A stretch of 64,000 bases of DNA, taken from assembly GCF_018070325.1 (NCBI RefSeq), contig NZ_JAGPXY010000003.1, forward strand, positions 1-64,000. The letters run 5' to 3'. Of this stretch, positions 1 through 7,954 are shown piece by piece. The DNA comes from Micromonospora sp. H61 (lineage in GTDB: Bacteria; Actinomycetota; Actinomycetes; Mycobacteriales; Micromonosporaceae). The position numbers were made by a program, and so were the translations under genes. The notes beneath the pieces were generated by a model that was not told the origin of the DNA, searched no databases, and saw only the letters and a list, made by a program, of their open reading frames with translations. The first letter of the stretch is position 1. The number at the start of each line of letters is the position of its first letter.

Positions 1-2
1 AG

Positions 3-716
3 TCCGGTCCGGGCGTTGTCCCCGCCCGTTCCCCCGGCTTTCCGGCCGCCGACGCGCGCACCGGCGAGGCGGGGCCGGCGACGCCCGGCCTGCGTCCGCG
101 CCAGCGCCCACCCTCGCCGGACCCGACGCCGTCGGCCAGCGCGCCCGCCCCGCCACCGCCGAAGCCCGGTTCGCCGGCGCTGACGGTGAGCCGGGGCGAG
201 ATGCCCGCCATCGTCGACCTCACCGCCGTGGGCGCCCGGGACTGGGTGCACTGGGGGGAGCGCGGCGGCAGGTCGACGAACCGCAAGCGTTCCGGCTCCG
301 GCGAGATCGTCGACCGGGGTGGCCCGGGCCGGCGGGTCGGTTGGGACGGCAACCAGGAGTACGTGCGCTGGGCCGACGGCACGCCGGAGCGGTCGACGAA
401 CGGCAGCTCCAACGGCGTCTACGCCTGCGGTGCCGGGAACGGGTTCAGCCTCGCCGTCGCCGGCAGTGGTGAGCCGCGCACGGTCCAGCTCTACGGCGGC
501 ATCTGGATGGCGCGGGGGCGACTGGAAGCGCGGCTGTCCACCGGCGGGCCGGCCAGCACCGCCCGACTGGAAGACCCGTACACCAGTCAGAGCGCCCAGT
601 TCACCATCCGCTTCACACTGCCGAAGGGTGCCCGGTTGCTGCTGAACTGGACCGTCGAGAAGGTCTTCACGCCGCACTGCGGCAACGTCGGCCTCCAGGC
701 CGTGGCGGTGCGTTGA
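3..716 (+). CDS. C-terminal part of a secreted beta-sandwich protein (partial)
   Basis: The frame is open from the left edge of the window, so the true start lies outside. The first 60 or so residues are rich in Pro, Ala, Arg and Thr and look like an extracellular linker. After it comes a domain of about 165 residues starting at DLTAVGARDWVHWG, with the later pieces GVYACGAGNGF, RTVQLYGGIWMARGRLEA and GNVGLQAVAV. From memory this domain recurs at the C-terminus of secreted actinobacterial proteins and is probably a carbohydrate- or surface-binding beta-sandwich; I cannot name a family. The substrate and the N-terminal part are unknown. A short TGAC tandem repeat follows the stop. Confidence 0.6.
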   Translation, partial: SGPGVVPARSPGFPAADARTGEAGPATPGLRPRQRPPSPDPTPSASAPAPPPPKPGSPALTVSRGEMPAIVDLTAVGARDWVHWGERGGRSTNRKRSGSGEIVDRGGPGRRVGWDGNQEYVRWADGTPERSTNGSSNGVYACGAGNGFSLAVAGSGEPRTVQLYGGIWMARGRLEARLSTGGPASTARLEDPYTSQSAQFTIRFTLPKGARLLLNWTVEKVFTPHCGNVGLQAVAVR

Positions 717-833
717 CTGACTGACTGATCGCTGTGCGTTCGGACAGCGGGACAGTTTGTCCGTCGCGGACCGTCGAATGCGCCGTAACTTTCTGCTGTC
801 CCCATCCGACCATCCAGTGTGGAGGCAGCGGAG

Positions 834-1163
834 ATGAGTAGCAGCACCGCCCACCGCGTCCGTCGTGCCGCTTCGTCCGGCACCGGTGAAGCGTCCGGGG
901 AGGTTCTTCGCGACATTCCCCTGCCGCCGTACGTGACGGGCGAGGACACCCAGTTCGCCGTACGGGCGGTGGTGGTGCACGCCCCCCGACGGTGGTCCGG
1001 GGGCGTGGTCTGCCGTAACGATGCCAGCCCGCACCCGTGCCGCCTGCACCGCTGGGGCACCCGGGTGCTGGCGCTGCGCGGGCTGCGGGCCGCTGAGATC
1101 GCCGCGCTCATCGAACGTGGTGACCCGACGGCGGTGGTCCCCCCACCGGACCGTCCGGCCTGA
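834..1163 (+). CDS. hypothetical protein of 109 aa
   Basis: I do not recognise this protein. The start at 834 is chosen over an in-frame GTG at 819 because GGAGG at 821-825 sits 8 nt before the ATG and would fall inside the longer version. The N-terminus is Ser/Ala/Arg-rich. The C-terminal half is compact, with a two-Cys segment (VCRNDASPHPCRLHRWG) and a possible helix containing LRAAEIAALIERG. There is no signal peptide or membrane segment. It is followed at once by a strong hairpin terminator, so it seems to be a single-gene unit. Third codon positions are almost all G or C, which supports real coding. Confidence 0.6.
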   Translation: MSSSTAHRVRRAASSGTGEASGEVLRDIPLPPYVTGEDTQFAVRAVVVHAPRRWSGGVVCRNDASPHPCRLHRWGTRVLALRGLRAAEIAALIERGDPTAVVPPPDRPA

Positions 1164-1173
1164 GCGCTCGCCG

Positions 1174-1203
1174 GGCCGGGAGGCGCGTTCGCGCCTCCCG
1201 GCC
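1174..1203. terminator. bidirectional hairpin terminator
   Basis: A perfect 14-bp stem (GGCCGGGAGGCGCG with its complement) encloses a 2-nt TT centre. It lies between two convergent genes (hypothetical gene on plus, dacB on minus), so it can end both transcripts. There is no T-run, as is usual in high-GC actinomycetes. Confidence 0.75.
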
Positions 1204-1208
1204 GTCGC

Positions 1209-2792
1209 TCAGCAGGTGATCGCTTTGACCCAGGAGCATTCGACGCCCTCCGGGGTGCGCGGCGTCTCCGGCACCGCCGGCGCGGCCACCCGAGCCGTCG
1301 ACGCACCACCCTCGCGGAAGCCGGCCAGTGCCACGGCGATCTGGTCCTCCAACGACTTCACCGACGCCGTGAGGTAGTTGTTCAGCAGGATGGAGAACGC
1401 CAGCAGCCGACCATCGGCGCTGGTGACGTAGCCGGAGAGCCCGGAGACACCGGTCAGGCTGCCGGTCTTGGCGTGCACGTTGCCCGCGGCCGGCGTGCCG
1501 GCCATCCGGCTGCGCAGGGTGCCGCCGACGAACCGCTCGGGCTGACCGGCGATCGGCAGCGCCGCGTACCAGGTCGCGAACCACGGTTCGGCGCGGACGG
1601 CGCTCAGCAGGTCGACGAATTCCGCCGCCGGGATCAGGTTGCGCCGGGACAGTCCTGAGCCGTCACGCTGGCGCAGTCTCCCGGTGTCCATTCCGGTGTC
1701 GGCGACGTACTCGCTGATCGCTGTGAGACCGGCCGTCCAGGTGCCTGAACCGGAGAGCACCCGGCCGATCTCCTTGGTCAACACCTCGGCGTGCCCGTTG
1801 TTGGACAGCTTCAAGAACGGCGTCATCAGCTCGCCCAGACTCATCGAGTCGTGGCGCGCCACCGGGTCGGCCGTCTCCGGGGTGGGTTGACCGAGCACGG
1901 TCCGGCCGAGCACCCGGACGCCGTGTCGGTGCAGCGCCGCCCGGAACACGTCGGCCGCGTAGCCGGTGGGTTCCCAGACGGTGACCCAGTCGCTGGCGGG
2001 CTCGTCGCCGACGGCGATCTGACCGGTCACCACGACTGTGTTGTCGCCGTGCTCGCGCTCGATCGAGATCGAGGTGTCGCCGTCGCTGACCGTCTGGGCG
2101 CGGTTGTCGACGCGGACGTACCCGGTGGCGGGGGTGGTGGTGACCACCGGCGGTGCGCCGGCCCGGTCGGCCGGTGCGGCGTGCACGATTACGGTGCCCG
2201 CGTCGTAGTCGGTGTCCGGGGCGACGGTCAGCGCGGAGACCTGGGCGGCGTAGTAGTAGGGCTCGTCGTCCCAGGTCCAGTCGGGGCCGAGCCGGGTGCG
2301 GTCGTAGCGGGTGTCGTCGGCGACCAGGTTTCCGGTGACCACCCGTACGCCGTCGGCGGCGACCTGCGCGGCGAGCGCGTCGTAGTCGGCGGCGAGCATT
2401 GTCGGGTCGCCCCCGCCACGCAGGTAGAGGTTGCCGGAGAGCAGGCCCGCCCGGCGCTTGCCGCTGGCCCGTACGTCGGTGCTGAAGCGGTGGCCCGGGC
2501 CGAGCAGCTCAAGGGCGGCCGTCGAGGTCAGCAGCTTGGTGTTGGACGCCGGGACCAGCCGGCGGTCACCGTTGCGGTCGTAGAGCGGCTGTCCCGTGCT
2601 GGTGTCGACCACGACCACCGACGCCTGCGCGCCGGCCAAGCGGGCGTCGGCGAGGATCGTGTCGATGGTGGCACGCAGGTGGGTCGTCGCGGGGGTGGGC
2701 GATTCGGCCGTGGCACCGGGCGCAGCGGCGGTGGCCGCAGTGGCTACCAGCGCGAGCAGCGCGAGGGCCCGGGGAAAGTGACGGCGATGCAT
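1209..2792 (-). CDS. dacB: D-alanyl-D-alanine carboxypeptidase / endopeptidase, PBP4 type (peptidase S13)
   Basis: This low-molecular-weight penicillin-binding protein is predicted to trim or cut peptidoglycan cross-links outside the membrane. It has 527 residues and a signal peptide (MHRRHFPRAL, then an Ala/Leu core, cleavage near residue 30). The three active-site motifs of the serine penicillin-recognising fold are visible: SNTK at residues 83-86 (Ser83 nucleophile), the SNN triad in LSNNGHAEVL, and KTG in HAKTGSLTGVSG. The large insert between SxxK and SxN is typical of the S13 family. The gene lies 66 bp downstream of the aquaporin gene on the same strand; shared transcription is possible but the functions do not suggest a link. 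Confidence 0.92.
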   Translation of the reverse strand: MHRRHFPRALALLALVATAATAAAPGATAESPTPATTHLRATIDTILADARLAGAQASVVVVDTSTGQPLYDRNGDRRLVPASNTKLLTSTAALELLGPGHRFSTDVRASGKRRAGLLSGNLYLRGGGDPTMLAADYDALAAQVAADGVRVVTGNLVADDTRYDRTRLGPDWTWDDEPYYYAAQVSALTVAPDTDYDAGTVIVHAAPADRAGAPPVVTTTPATGYVRVDNRAQTVSDGDTSISIEREHGDNTVVVTGQIAVGDEPASDWVTVWEPTGYAADVFRAALHRHGVRVLGRTVLGQPTPETADPVARHDSMSLGELMTPFLKLSNNGHAEVLTKEIGRVLSGSGTWTAGLTAISEYVADTGMDTGRLRQRDGSGLSRRNLIPAAEFVDLLSAVRAEPWFATWYAALPIAGQPERFVGGTLRSRMAGTPAAGNVHAKTGSLTGVSGLSGYVTSADGRLLAFSILLNNYLTASVKSLEDQIAVALAGFREGGASTARVAAPAVPETPRTPEGVECSWVKAITC

Positions 2793-2858
2793 CCGCTGAT
2801 GCTGTCACGGAGATATTCGCCGGAGAAGGCCCTCAGGCGAAAGAAAATGCCGTCTGGG

Positions 2859-3575
2859 CTACTTCGGCCCACCGACCGTTTTTTCGTGGCCACCCCAGTA
2901 GTGCCGCTGCGCCCCCATGACCAGCGGCGCCACCAGTGCGGCGAGTGCCCCACCGAGCAGCGGGAAGACGATGAACACCCAGAGCTGCCGCAGCGCCACG
3001 CCGCCCTCGAAGACCGCCGGACCGAACGCGCGGGCCGGATTGACCGCAGCGCCGGTCAGCGTCACGCCCACCAGTTGGGTCACGGCCAGGGCCAGCCCGA
3101 TGGCCAGCCCGGCGGTGCCCGGATTCTCGCTCCGACTCGTCACCACCAGCACGACCAGCACGAAGAGGAAGGTCAGCACGACCTCCAGCACGGCCGCGCC
3201 GCCCCGGTTGATGTGCGCGCCGTAACCGTTCGTGCCCAGCGCCCCGGTCTGGTCCGCGACGTCACCCCATCGGGTCAGCGCCCAGAGCACGAAGCCCGCT
3301 ACGGTCGCGCCGACGAACTGCGCGATCCAGTACGCCACCGCCCCGAGCACCGAGATCTTGCCGGAGAGCAGCACACCGAGCGTCACCGCCGGGTTGACGT
3401 GACTGCCGGAGAGTGGGCCGATCGTGTAGACGAGGGCCACCATCACGAACCCGAAGGCCAGCGCCACCACCACCACGCCGCCCTGGACCCGTGCGGCGAC
3501 TGCACTGCCCACCCCGAAGAACACCAGCAGCAGGGTGCCGAGGAACTCGCCCGCGTACCGACGGAAGTCGCTCAT
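2859..3575 (-). CDS. MIP-family aquaporin
   Basis: Membrane channel of 238 aa with six predicted membrane segments and the two half-helix NPA motifs of the aquaporin/glycerol facilitator family: HVNPAVT at residues 60-66 and AVNPARAFGP around 178-187. The AEFLGT-like start (YAGEFLGTLLLVFFG) is also typical. It should pass water or a small neutral solute across the cytoplasmic membrane; the sequence alone does not settle which. The gene is divergent from a flavin monooxygenase gene with about 110 bp between likely starts. In some actinobacteria this pairing occurs in arsenic loci, but no arsR or arsenite efflux gene is visible here. Confidence 0.9.
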   Translation of the reverse strand: MSDFRRYAGEFLGTLLLVFFGVGSAVAARVQGGVVVVALAFGFVMVALVYTIGPLSGSHVNPAVTLGVLLSGKISVLGAVAYWIAQFVGATVAGFVLWALTRWGDVADQTGALGTNGYGAHINRGGAAVLEVVLTFLFVLVVLVVTSRSENPGTAGLAIGLALAVTQLVGVTLTGAAVNPARAFGPAVFEGGVALRQLWVFIVFPLLGGALAALVAPLVMGAQRHYWGGHEKTVGGPK

Positions 3576-3684
3576 TCACTCAGCGTAGGTGCAGGTCAGG
3601 TGGCCGAAGCCGGAATGGCCGGCTGTGATCGGCGCGACGGTCGAGGACGGGCACAGCGGTGACGGCCGGCGCGTTGTAGCCCAC

Positions 3685-4758
3685 GTGGACACCCACTCCG
3701 CGGACGTCGCGGTGATCGGCGCCGGGCAGGCCGGCCTGAGCGCCGGCTACCACCTGCACCGCACCGGCTTCGCGCCCGGCAGCGGCTTCGTCATCCTCGA
3801 CGCCGACAACGGGCCCGGTGGCGCCTGGCAGCACCGCTGGCCGACGCTGGTCTTCGATCGGGTGCACGGCTTCCACGACCTGCCCGGGCTGCCGCTCCCG
3901 CCCACCGAGCCGCATCGCCCCGCTTCCGAGCAGATCGCCGCCTATTTCGCCGCGTACGAGAGGGCCTTCGACCTGCCGGTGCGGCGGCCGGTGCGGGTCC
4001 GGGGGGTGCACTCCCGCCCGGACGGACGACTGGACGTGCACACCGACCGGGGCACCTGGACCGCCCGCGCCCTGATCAACGCCACCGGCACCTGGACCCG
4101 ACCGTTCTGGCCGCACTACCCGGGCCGGTCCACGTTCCGGGGACGCCAGTTGCACACCGCCGACTATCGAGGGCCGGCCGAGTTCACCGGCCTGCGCGTG
4201 GTGGTGGTCGGCGGCGGCACCTCGGCCGTGCAACTGCTCGGCGAGGTCTCCACCGTCGCGGCGGCCACCACCTGGGTGACCCGCCGGCCGCCGACGTTCA
4301 ACGACGAGGAGTTCGGCCCGGAACTGGGCCGCGCCGCTGTGGCTCGGGTGGACCAGGCGGTCCGCTCCGGCCGGCCGCCGGGCAGTGTGGTGGGCGTGAC
4401 CGGGCTTCCGGTCACCCCGGAGGTACGCCGACTGCGCGAGCGCGGCGTCCTCGACCGGCTACCCATGTTCGACCGGATCACGCCCGACGGGGTGGCCTGG
4501 ACGGACGGGAGGTTCGTGCCGGCGGACGTGATCCTGTGGTGCACCGGCTTCCGGGCGGCCATCGACCATCTCGCCCCGCTGGGGCTGCGCGCGCCCGGGG
4601 GCGGTATCACGATGGACGGCACCCGGGTGGTCGCCGATTCGCGGGTTCACCTGGTCGGGTACGGCCCCTCGGCCAGCACGATCGGTGCCAACCGGGCCGG
4701 CCGCGCGGCGGTCAACGAGATTCGCGCCTGGCTGGCGCCGGCCGCCGCTCTCCACTGA
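3685..4758 (+). CDS. flavin-dependent monooxygenase (CzcO/ArsO-like NAD(P)-binding protein)
   Basis: A two-dinucleotide-binding flavoprotein of about 357 aa. The FAD motif GAGQAG (in ADVAVIGAGQAGLSAGYHL) starts about nine residues from the chosen N-terminus. A second Rossmann motif (RVVVVGGGTSAVQLLGE) serves NADPH, and the C-terminal ILWCTGFR is the usual ATG-like flavin motif of this family. I chose the GTG at 3685 because earlier in-frame starts (ATG 3589, GTG 3625) only add unconserved sequence and would leave almost no room for the divergent aquaporin promoter; no start has a convincing SD. The substrate is unknown. Possible roles are arsenical or sulphur-compound oxidation or a Baeyer-Villiger reaction. 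Confidence 0.8.
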   Translation: MDTHSADVAVIGAGQAGLSAGYHLHRTGFAPGSGFVILDADNGPGGAWQHRWPTLVFDRVHGFHDLPGLPLPPTEPHRPASEQIAAYFAAYERAFDLPVRRPVRVRGVHSRPDGRLDVHTDRGTWTARALINATGTWTRPFWPHYPGRSTFRGRQLHTADYRGPAEFTGLRVVVVGGGTSAVQLLGEVSTVAAATTWVTRRPPTFNDEEFGPELGRAAVARVDQAVRSGRPPGSVVGVTGLPVTPEVRRLRERGVLDRLPMFDRITPDGVAWTDGRFVPADVILWCTGFRAAIDHLAPLGLRAPGGGITMDGTRVVADSRVHLVGYGPSASTIGANRAGRAAVNEIRAWLAPAAALH

Positions 4759-4950
4759 CCTGGCTCTATTTGACGGATGGTCGGCCAGCGGGCACGGTGG
4801 GAGTGACGGGGCCGTCAGCTGCCCCGATTCGATGCGACGGTGATGACCGTTCGCCCCTCTGTCGCCTCCCACGTGTGCTCGTACGCGGGCCGACTGTCCG
4901 GTCCGCGCGGTTTCCGACCGCGAGCCGACAATTCACGAGGAGTTCCATAA

Positions 4951-5232
4951 ATGCTCACCATGACCGATAACGCCGTGCTCGTCATCCGTGACCTCGCCAA
5001 CCAACAGGACGTCGCCCAGGACGGCGGCGTGCGTATCGCCGCCGACACCGAGGCCGGCTCGCTCACCGTCGAGCTGGTGCCCGAACCGGTACAGGGCGAT
5101 CGGGTGGTCGACAACCAGGGCGCCCGGATCTTCCTGGACGAGGACGCCGCCGAACTGCTCGGCGACGCGTCGGTGGACGCCACCGTCGACGACGAGGGCA
5201 TCATCCAGTTCGGCTTCACCGAGAAGCAGTAG
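4951..5232 (+). CDS. HesB/IscA-like domain protein without cysteines
   Basis: A 93-residue acidic protein resembling the HesB/IscA (Fe-S biogenesis) fold: short N-terminal helix, GGVRIAADTE and LTVELVPEPVQGD strands, then ARIFLDEDAAELLGDASVD matching the position of the family's helix and hairpin. Authentic A-type carriers use three conserved cysteines; here there is not a single Cys in the chain, so it cannot bind Fe-S in the usual way. Such proteins are often labelled adhesin or Fe-S protein by automatic annotation. GAGGAG at 4937-4942 is 8 nt from the ATG, fixing the start. It is monocistronic, with a terminator hairpin just after. Confidence 0.65.
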   Translation: MLTMTDNAVLVIRDLANQQDVAQDGGVRIAADTEAGSLTVELVPEPVQGDRVVDNQGARIFLDEDAAELLGDASVDATVDDEGIIQFGFTEKQ

Positions 5233-5240
5233 ACCCGGCC

Positions 5241-6308
5241 TCACCGCAGCGATCGTCCCCGCTGCGGTGGCCCCTGCCCGGGGTGCCACCGCGGCGCGCC
5301 CTCCCCAGCCGGGTGCAACAGCGTGGTCAGCACGTGGGCCAGGTGGTGCGAGGTGCTCCACGCCGCCCAGTTGGCGGTCGAGCCGGCCCCGGCGCCCCGG
5401 CGGGCCCGGCGCAGCAGCTCATGGTCACCCCAGGAGAAGGCTGCCCCGGTGGTCGGCCAGTGCGGTGCCGACACCAGCGTGCGACACAGGTCGGCGAACC
5501 GGTCGTCGCCCCGGCCGCCGCGTCGCGCCCACCGGTAGACCCACCAGCTGCCGTCGTCGGTGTAGCGCACGGTCGGCAGCCGGTCGCCAGGGTCACCGGT
5601 GCCCGGCCCTGCCGGGTGGACGCCGTAGTCGCCGTAGTCGACCCCGGCGTCGGCCAGTCGTCGCCACAGTTGCCAGTCCCAGCGGTCCAGCCGGACCGGC
5701 TCGTCGGTGGGCAAGCGGGACAGCGTCGGCGGCATACCGCCTGCCGCCACCGTCACCGACCGCCAGGCGTGTCGGCGTGCCCAGTCCAGCAGGTGGCGTA
5801 TCCGGGGCTCGGCGGTCCGTACGTCCGCCGGGCAGCAGACGTCCCCCGCGTCAACCAGCAGGTCGCACTCCTCCGGTGCGAGGCCGGTGAACCGCCAGAT
5901 TCGTTCCACAGCTGTGGTGCTCGCGTCCGGCCCGGCCCGGTCCCGACCGGTCCGCAGCCGGACGAGCGCGCACCGGCCGTACGCCCGCGCCGCCGCGCCG
6001 TGCGCGACCAGCCGGTGGTCGCTCTCGGAGAGCCCGATCACCGGCACCACCGGTACGCCCCAACGGGTCAGCTCCGCCTCGGGGATGTCGGGCAGCGCGC
6101 TGACGTCGATGGCGGGCAGCAGGCCGGACGGCAACCGGCGAATGGCGTCCATCGTGGACCGACCGATCGCGCCGATCTCCAGGACCGGGGCGACCAGTGC
6201 GGCGTACGCGGGATCGAGGTGGCTCAGGGCCTCAAGCTCGCCTCGTCGGTTGGCGAGGATGGGGCGGTAGACCGGTGTCGCCGCCCGGCCCCCGTGGGCG
6301 GGCACCAT
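5241..6308 (-). CDS. beta family protein (Beta_protein family, PF14350-like)
   Basis: A 355-residue cytoplasmic protein matching the phage-T4-type beta family: it opens with VYRPILANRRGELEAL, contains VAPVLEIG, has DYGDYGVHP, then YTDDGSWWVYRWARRGG and RFADLCRTLV, and ends with AFSWGDHELLRRARRG and a WAAWSTSHHLAHVLTTLL segment. The biochemical function of the family is not known; members occur in phages and bacteria and sometimes near defence genes. The start ATG at 6308 is supported by TAGATT at 6314-6319, five bases upstream, which would put transcription start at the A of the ATG (a leaderless mRNA). It stands alone, divergent from a sulfotransferase gene. Confidence 0.75.
   Translation of the reverse strand: MVPAHGGRAATPVYRPILANRRGELEALSHLDPAYAALVAPVLEIGAIGRSTMDAIRRLPSGLLPAIDVSALPDIPEAELTRWGVPVVPVIGLSESDHRLVAHGAAARAYGRCALVRLRTGRDRAGPDASTTAVERIWRFTGLAPEECDLLVDAGDVCCPADVRTAEPRIRHLLDWARRHAWRSVTVAAGGMPPTLSRLPTDEPVRLDRWDWQLWRRLADAGVDYGDYGVHPAGPGTGDPGDRLPTVRYTDDGSWWVYRWARRGGRGDDRFADLCRTLVSAPHWPTTGAAFSWGDHELLRRARRGAGAGSTANWAAWSTSHHLAHVLTTLLHPAGEGAPRWHPGQGPPQRGRSLR
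5242..5269. terminator. hairpin terminator overlapping the end of the convergent gene
   Basis: CACCGCAGCG at 5242-5251 pairs perfectly with CGCTGCGGTG at 5260-5269 around an 8-nt loop. It follows the stop of the HesB-like gene by 10 nt and lies inside the last codons of the minus-strand beta-family gene. Confidence 0.6.
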
Positions 6309-6399
6309 ACTTCAATCTAGCCAGGCATACGCACATGCCCCAGGAATGTAAGCCGGAATTCGGCTGCTCGACTGTCGGTTCGGCGACTACCATCCACCG

Positions 6400-7278
6400 G
6401 TGCCCACGCCGATTCGCCGTTACCAGTCCGACGAAGAGGACAGCGCGCGATGGACCGGTTTCCCGTTCCGCGACGGCGACCTCGTGATCAGCACCCGGTC
6501 CAAGAGCGGCACCACCTGGATGCAGATGATCTGCGCGCTCCTGGTGCTTCGTACCCCGGAGCTGCCGGCGCCGCTGACCGTCCTGTCCCCGTGGCTGGAC
6601 TGGTTGGGCGAGCCGCAGGCCACTGTGTACGCCCGGCTGGCCGCCCAACCACACCGGCGGTTCATCAAGACGCACACCCCGCTGGACGGGGTGCCGCTCG
6701 ACCCTCGGGCGCACTACGTGGTGGTGGCCCGGCACCCGCTGGACCTGGCGGTCTCCCTCTACCACCAGAGCGCCAACCTGGACCGGGCGCGCATCGCCGA
6801 GCTGACCGGCCAACCCGCCCCGGACGGGCCGCCCCGGGAGCGGCCCCCGGTGCGGGAGTGGTTGCTGAGCTGGGTCGACCGGGAGGTGGACCCCCGCGCC
6901 GAGCTGGATTCGCTGCCCGGGGTGCTGATGCACCTCAGTGACGGGTGGGCCCGCCGGCACGAGCCGAACGTCGAGCTGGTGCACTACGACGACCTGCTGG
7001 CGGATCTGGGCGGTGAGATGCGCCGGCTGGCCGACAGGTGGAGACTCCCCAGCCCGGGGCCGGAGTTGGTTGAGGCCGCCACCTTCGCTCGCATGCGGGA
7101 GCGCGCCGACCGGCTCGCACCGGACACGCTCGGCGTGCTGCGTGACCGACAGGCGTTCTTTCGCCGGGGAGGCTCAGGCCAGGGACGCGACCTGCTGGAC
7201 GAGACCGGTCTGGCCCGCTACCAGCAACGGGTCGCGGCGCTGGCCCCATCCGATCTGCTCACCTGGCTGCACCGCTAG
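6400..7278 (+). CDS. PAPS-dependent sulfotransferase
   Basis: A cytosolic-type sulfotransferase of 292 aa that should transfer sulfate from PAPS to an alcohol, phenol or amine on a small molecule. The 5'-phosphosulfate loop is TRSKSGTTWMQ (residues 32-42), a catalytic-base His lies in FIKTHTPLDG (His92), and the 3'-phosphate motif is VVVARHPLDLAVSLYHQ (Arg111, Ser119). A late FFRRGGSGQGRD segment corresponds to the RKGxxGxW closing loop. TACCAT at 6388-6393 lies 6 nt before the GTG, consistent with a leaderless transcript from this start. The acceptor is unknown and no natural-product genes flank it. Confidence 0.85.
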   Translation: MPTPIRRYQSDEEDSARWTGFPFRDGDLVISTRSKSGTTWMQMICALLVLRTPELPAPLTVLSPWLDWLGEPQATVYARLAAQPHRRFIKTHTPLDGVPLDPRAHYVVVARHPLDLAVSLYHQSANLDRARIAELTGQPAPDGPPRERPPVREWLLSWVDREVDPRAELDSLPGVLMHLSDGWARRHEPNVELVHYDDLLADLGGEMRRLADRWRLPSPGPELVEAATFARMRERADRLAPDTLGVLRDRQAFFRRGGSGQGRDLLDETGLARYQQRVAALAPSDLLTWLHR

Positions 7279-7512
7279 GCCCCAGGCCCACAAGAGCGCA
7301 CGGCGCCGTTTCGACAGTGGTCGGAACGTCGCCGTGCTCTGGCCGTCTCCCACCACCGCAGCCGTTCGGCGGTACGTCGGCGGGGACCTGGCTCGACCGG
7401 CCGTTCGCGCCGGTCAGCGTTGTCGATCCCCGGTCCGGGAGGATCCAAACCCGCCAGCAGTGGGGAATTGCACCATTCGCCAGTCCCGGCGTGACGCGCC
7501 CCCGGACGGGGT

Positions 7513-7917
7513 ATGAGCGTGGACATGGAGCATTTCACTATCGCGACTGTCGCCGAGAAGAGCCCGGATTTCCGGCGCGTGCTGTGGACCGGTGAGCACA
7601 CCCAGCTGGTCATCATGACCATCCCCGCCGACGGCGAGATCGGCGAGGAGGTGCACGAGGACATCGACCAGATCCTCACCTTCGTGAGCGGCGTCGGCGA
7701 GGCGCGGGTCGCCGGGGCGAAGCGGAAGGTCGTCGCGGGCGACCTGGTAGTGGTGCCGGCGGGCACCAAGCACAACTTCGTCAACACCGGTCCCAACCCG
7801 CTGGTGCTCTACACGGTCTACGGGCCGCCGGAGCACGCCGACAAGGCCGTGCACAAGACCAAGGAAGAGGCCGACGCGGCCGAGGCGGCGGGCGAGGACG
7901 AGCCACCGACCGAGTGA
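7513..7917 (+). CDS. cupin-domain protein
   Basis: A single-domain cupin of 134 aa. The first cupin motif appears as EEVHEDIDQILTFVSGVGEARV, with His and Glu in the usual metal-ligand places, and the second as VVPAGTKHNFVNTGP, giving a further His. After the barrel comes a charged Glu/Ala/Asp-rich tail (KEEADAAEAAGEDE). Close relatives are short stress- or sugar-related cupins without assigned substrate. The start is the first ATG of MSVDMEH; a second in-frame ATG follows four codons later. The GH15 gene begins 37 bp downstream on the same strand, so the two may share a transcript. Confidence 0.85.
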   Translation: MSVDMEHFTIATVAEKSPDFRRVLWTGEHTQLVIMTIPADGEIGEEVHEDIDQILTFVSGVGEARVAGAKRKVVAGDLVVVPAGTKHNFVNTGPNPLVLYTVYGPPEHADKAVHKTKEEADAAEAAGEDEPPTE

Positions 7918-7954
7918 TCCGTCTGATCCGGGCCGATGCGGGTACCCCCGGCGG

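Noticed and set aside
714..728. TGAC tandem repeat after the first gene
   Set aside because: Three to four short units only; no structure or function can be supported.
750..762. GGACA-GTT-TGTCC palindrome before the 109-aa gene
   Set aside because: Arms of five bases are too short to call an operator in GC-rich DNA.
1791..3662. 623-codon plus-strand open frame
   Set aside because: It lies antisense to dacB and the aquaporin, both with clear motifs. Long antisense frames are expected at this GC content.
4759..4950. TTGACG at 4770 as a promoter for the HesB-like gene
   Set aside because: No matching -10 box at a suitable distance; only the SD near the gene is convincing.
7279..7512. Possible gene or regulatory element between the sulfotransferase and cupin genes
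   Set aside because: The 234 bp contain only shadow frames and no clear hairpin, promoter or repeat.
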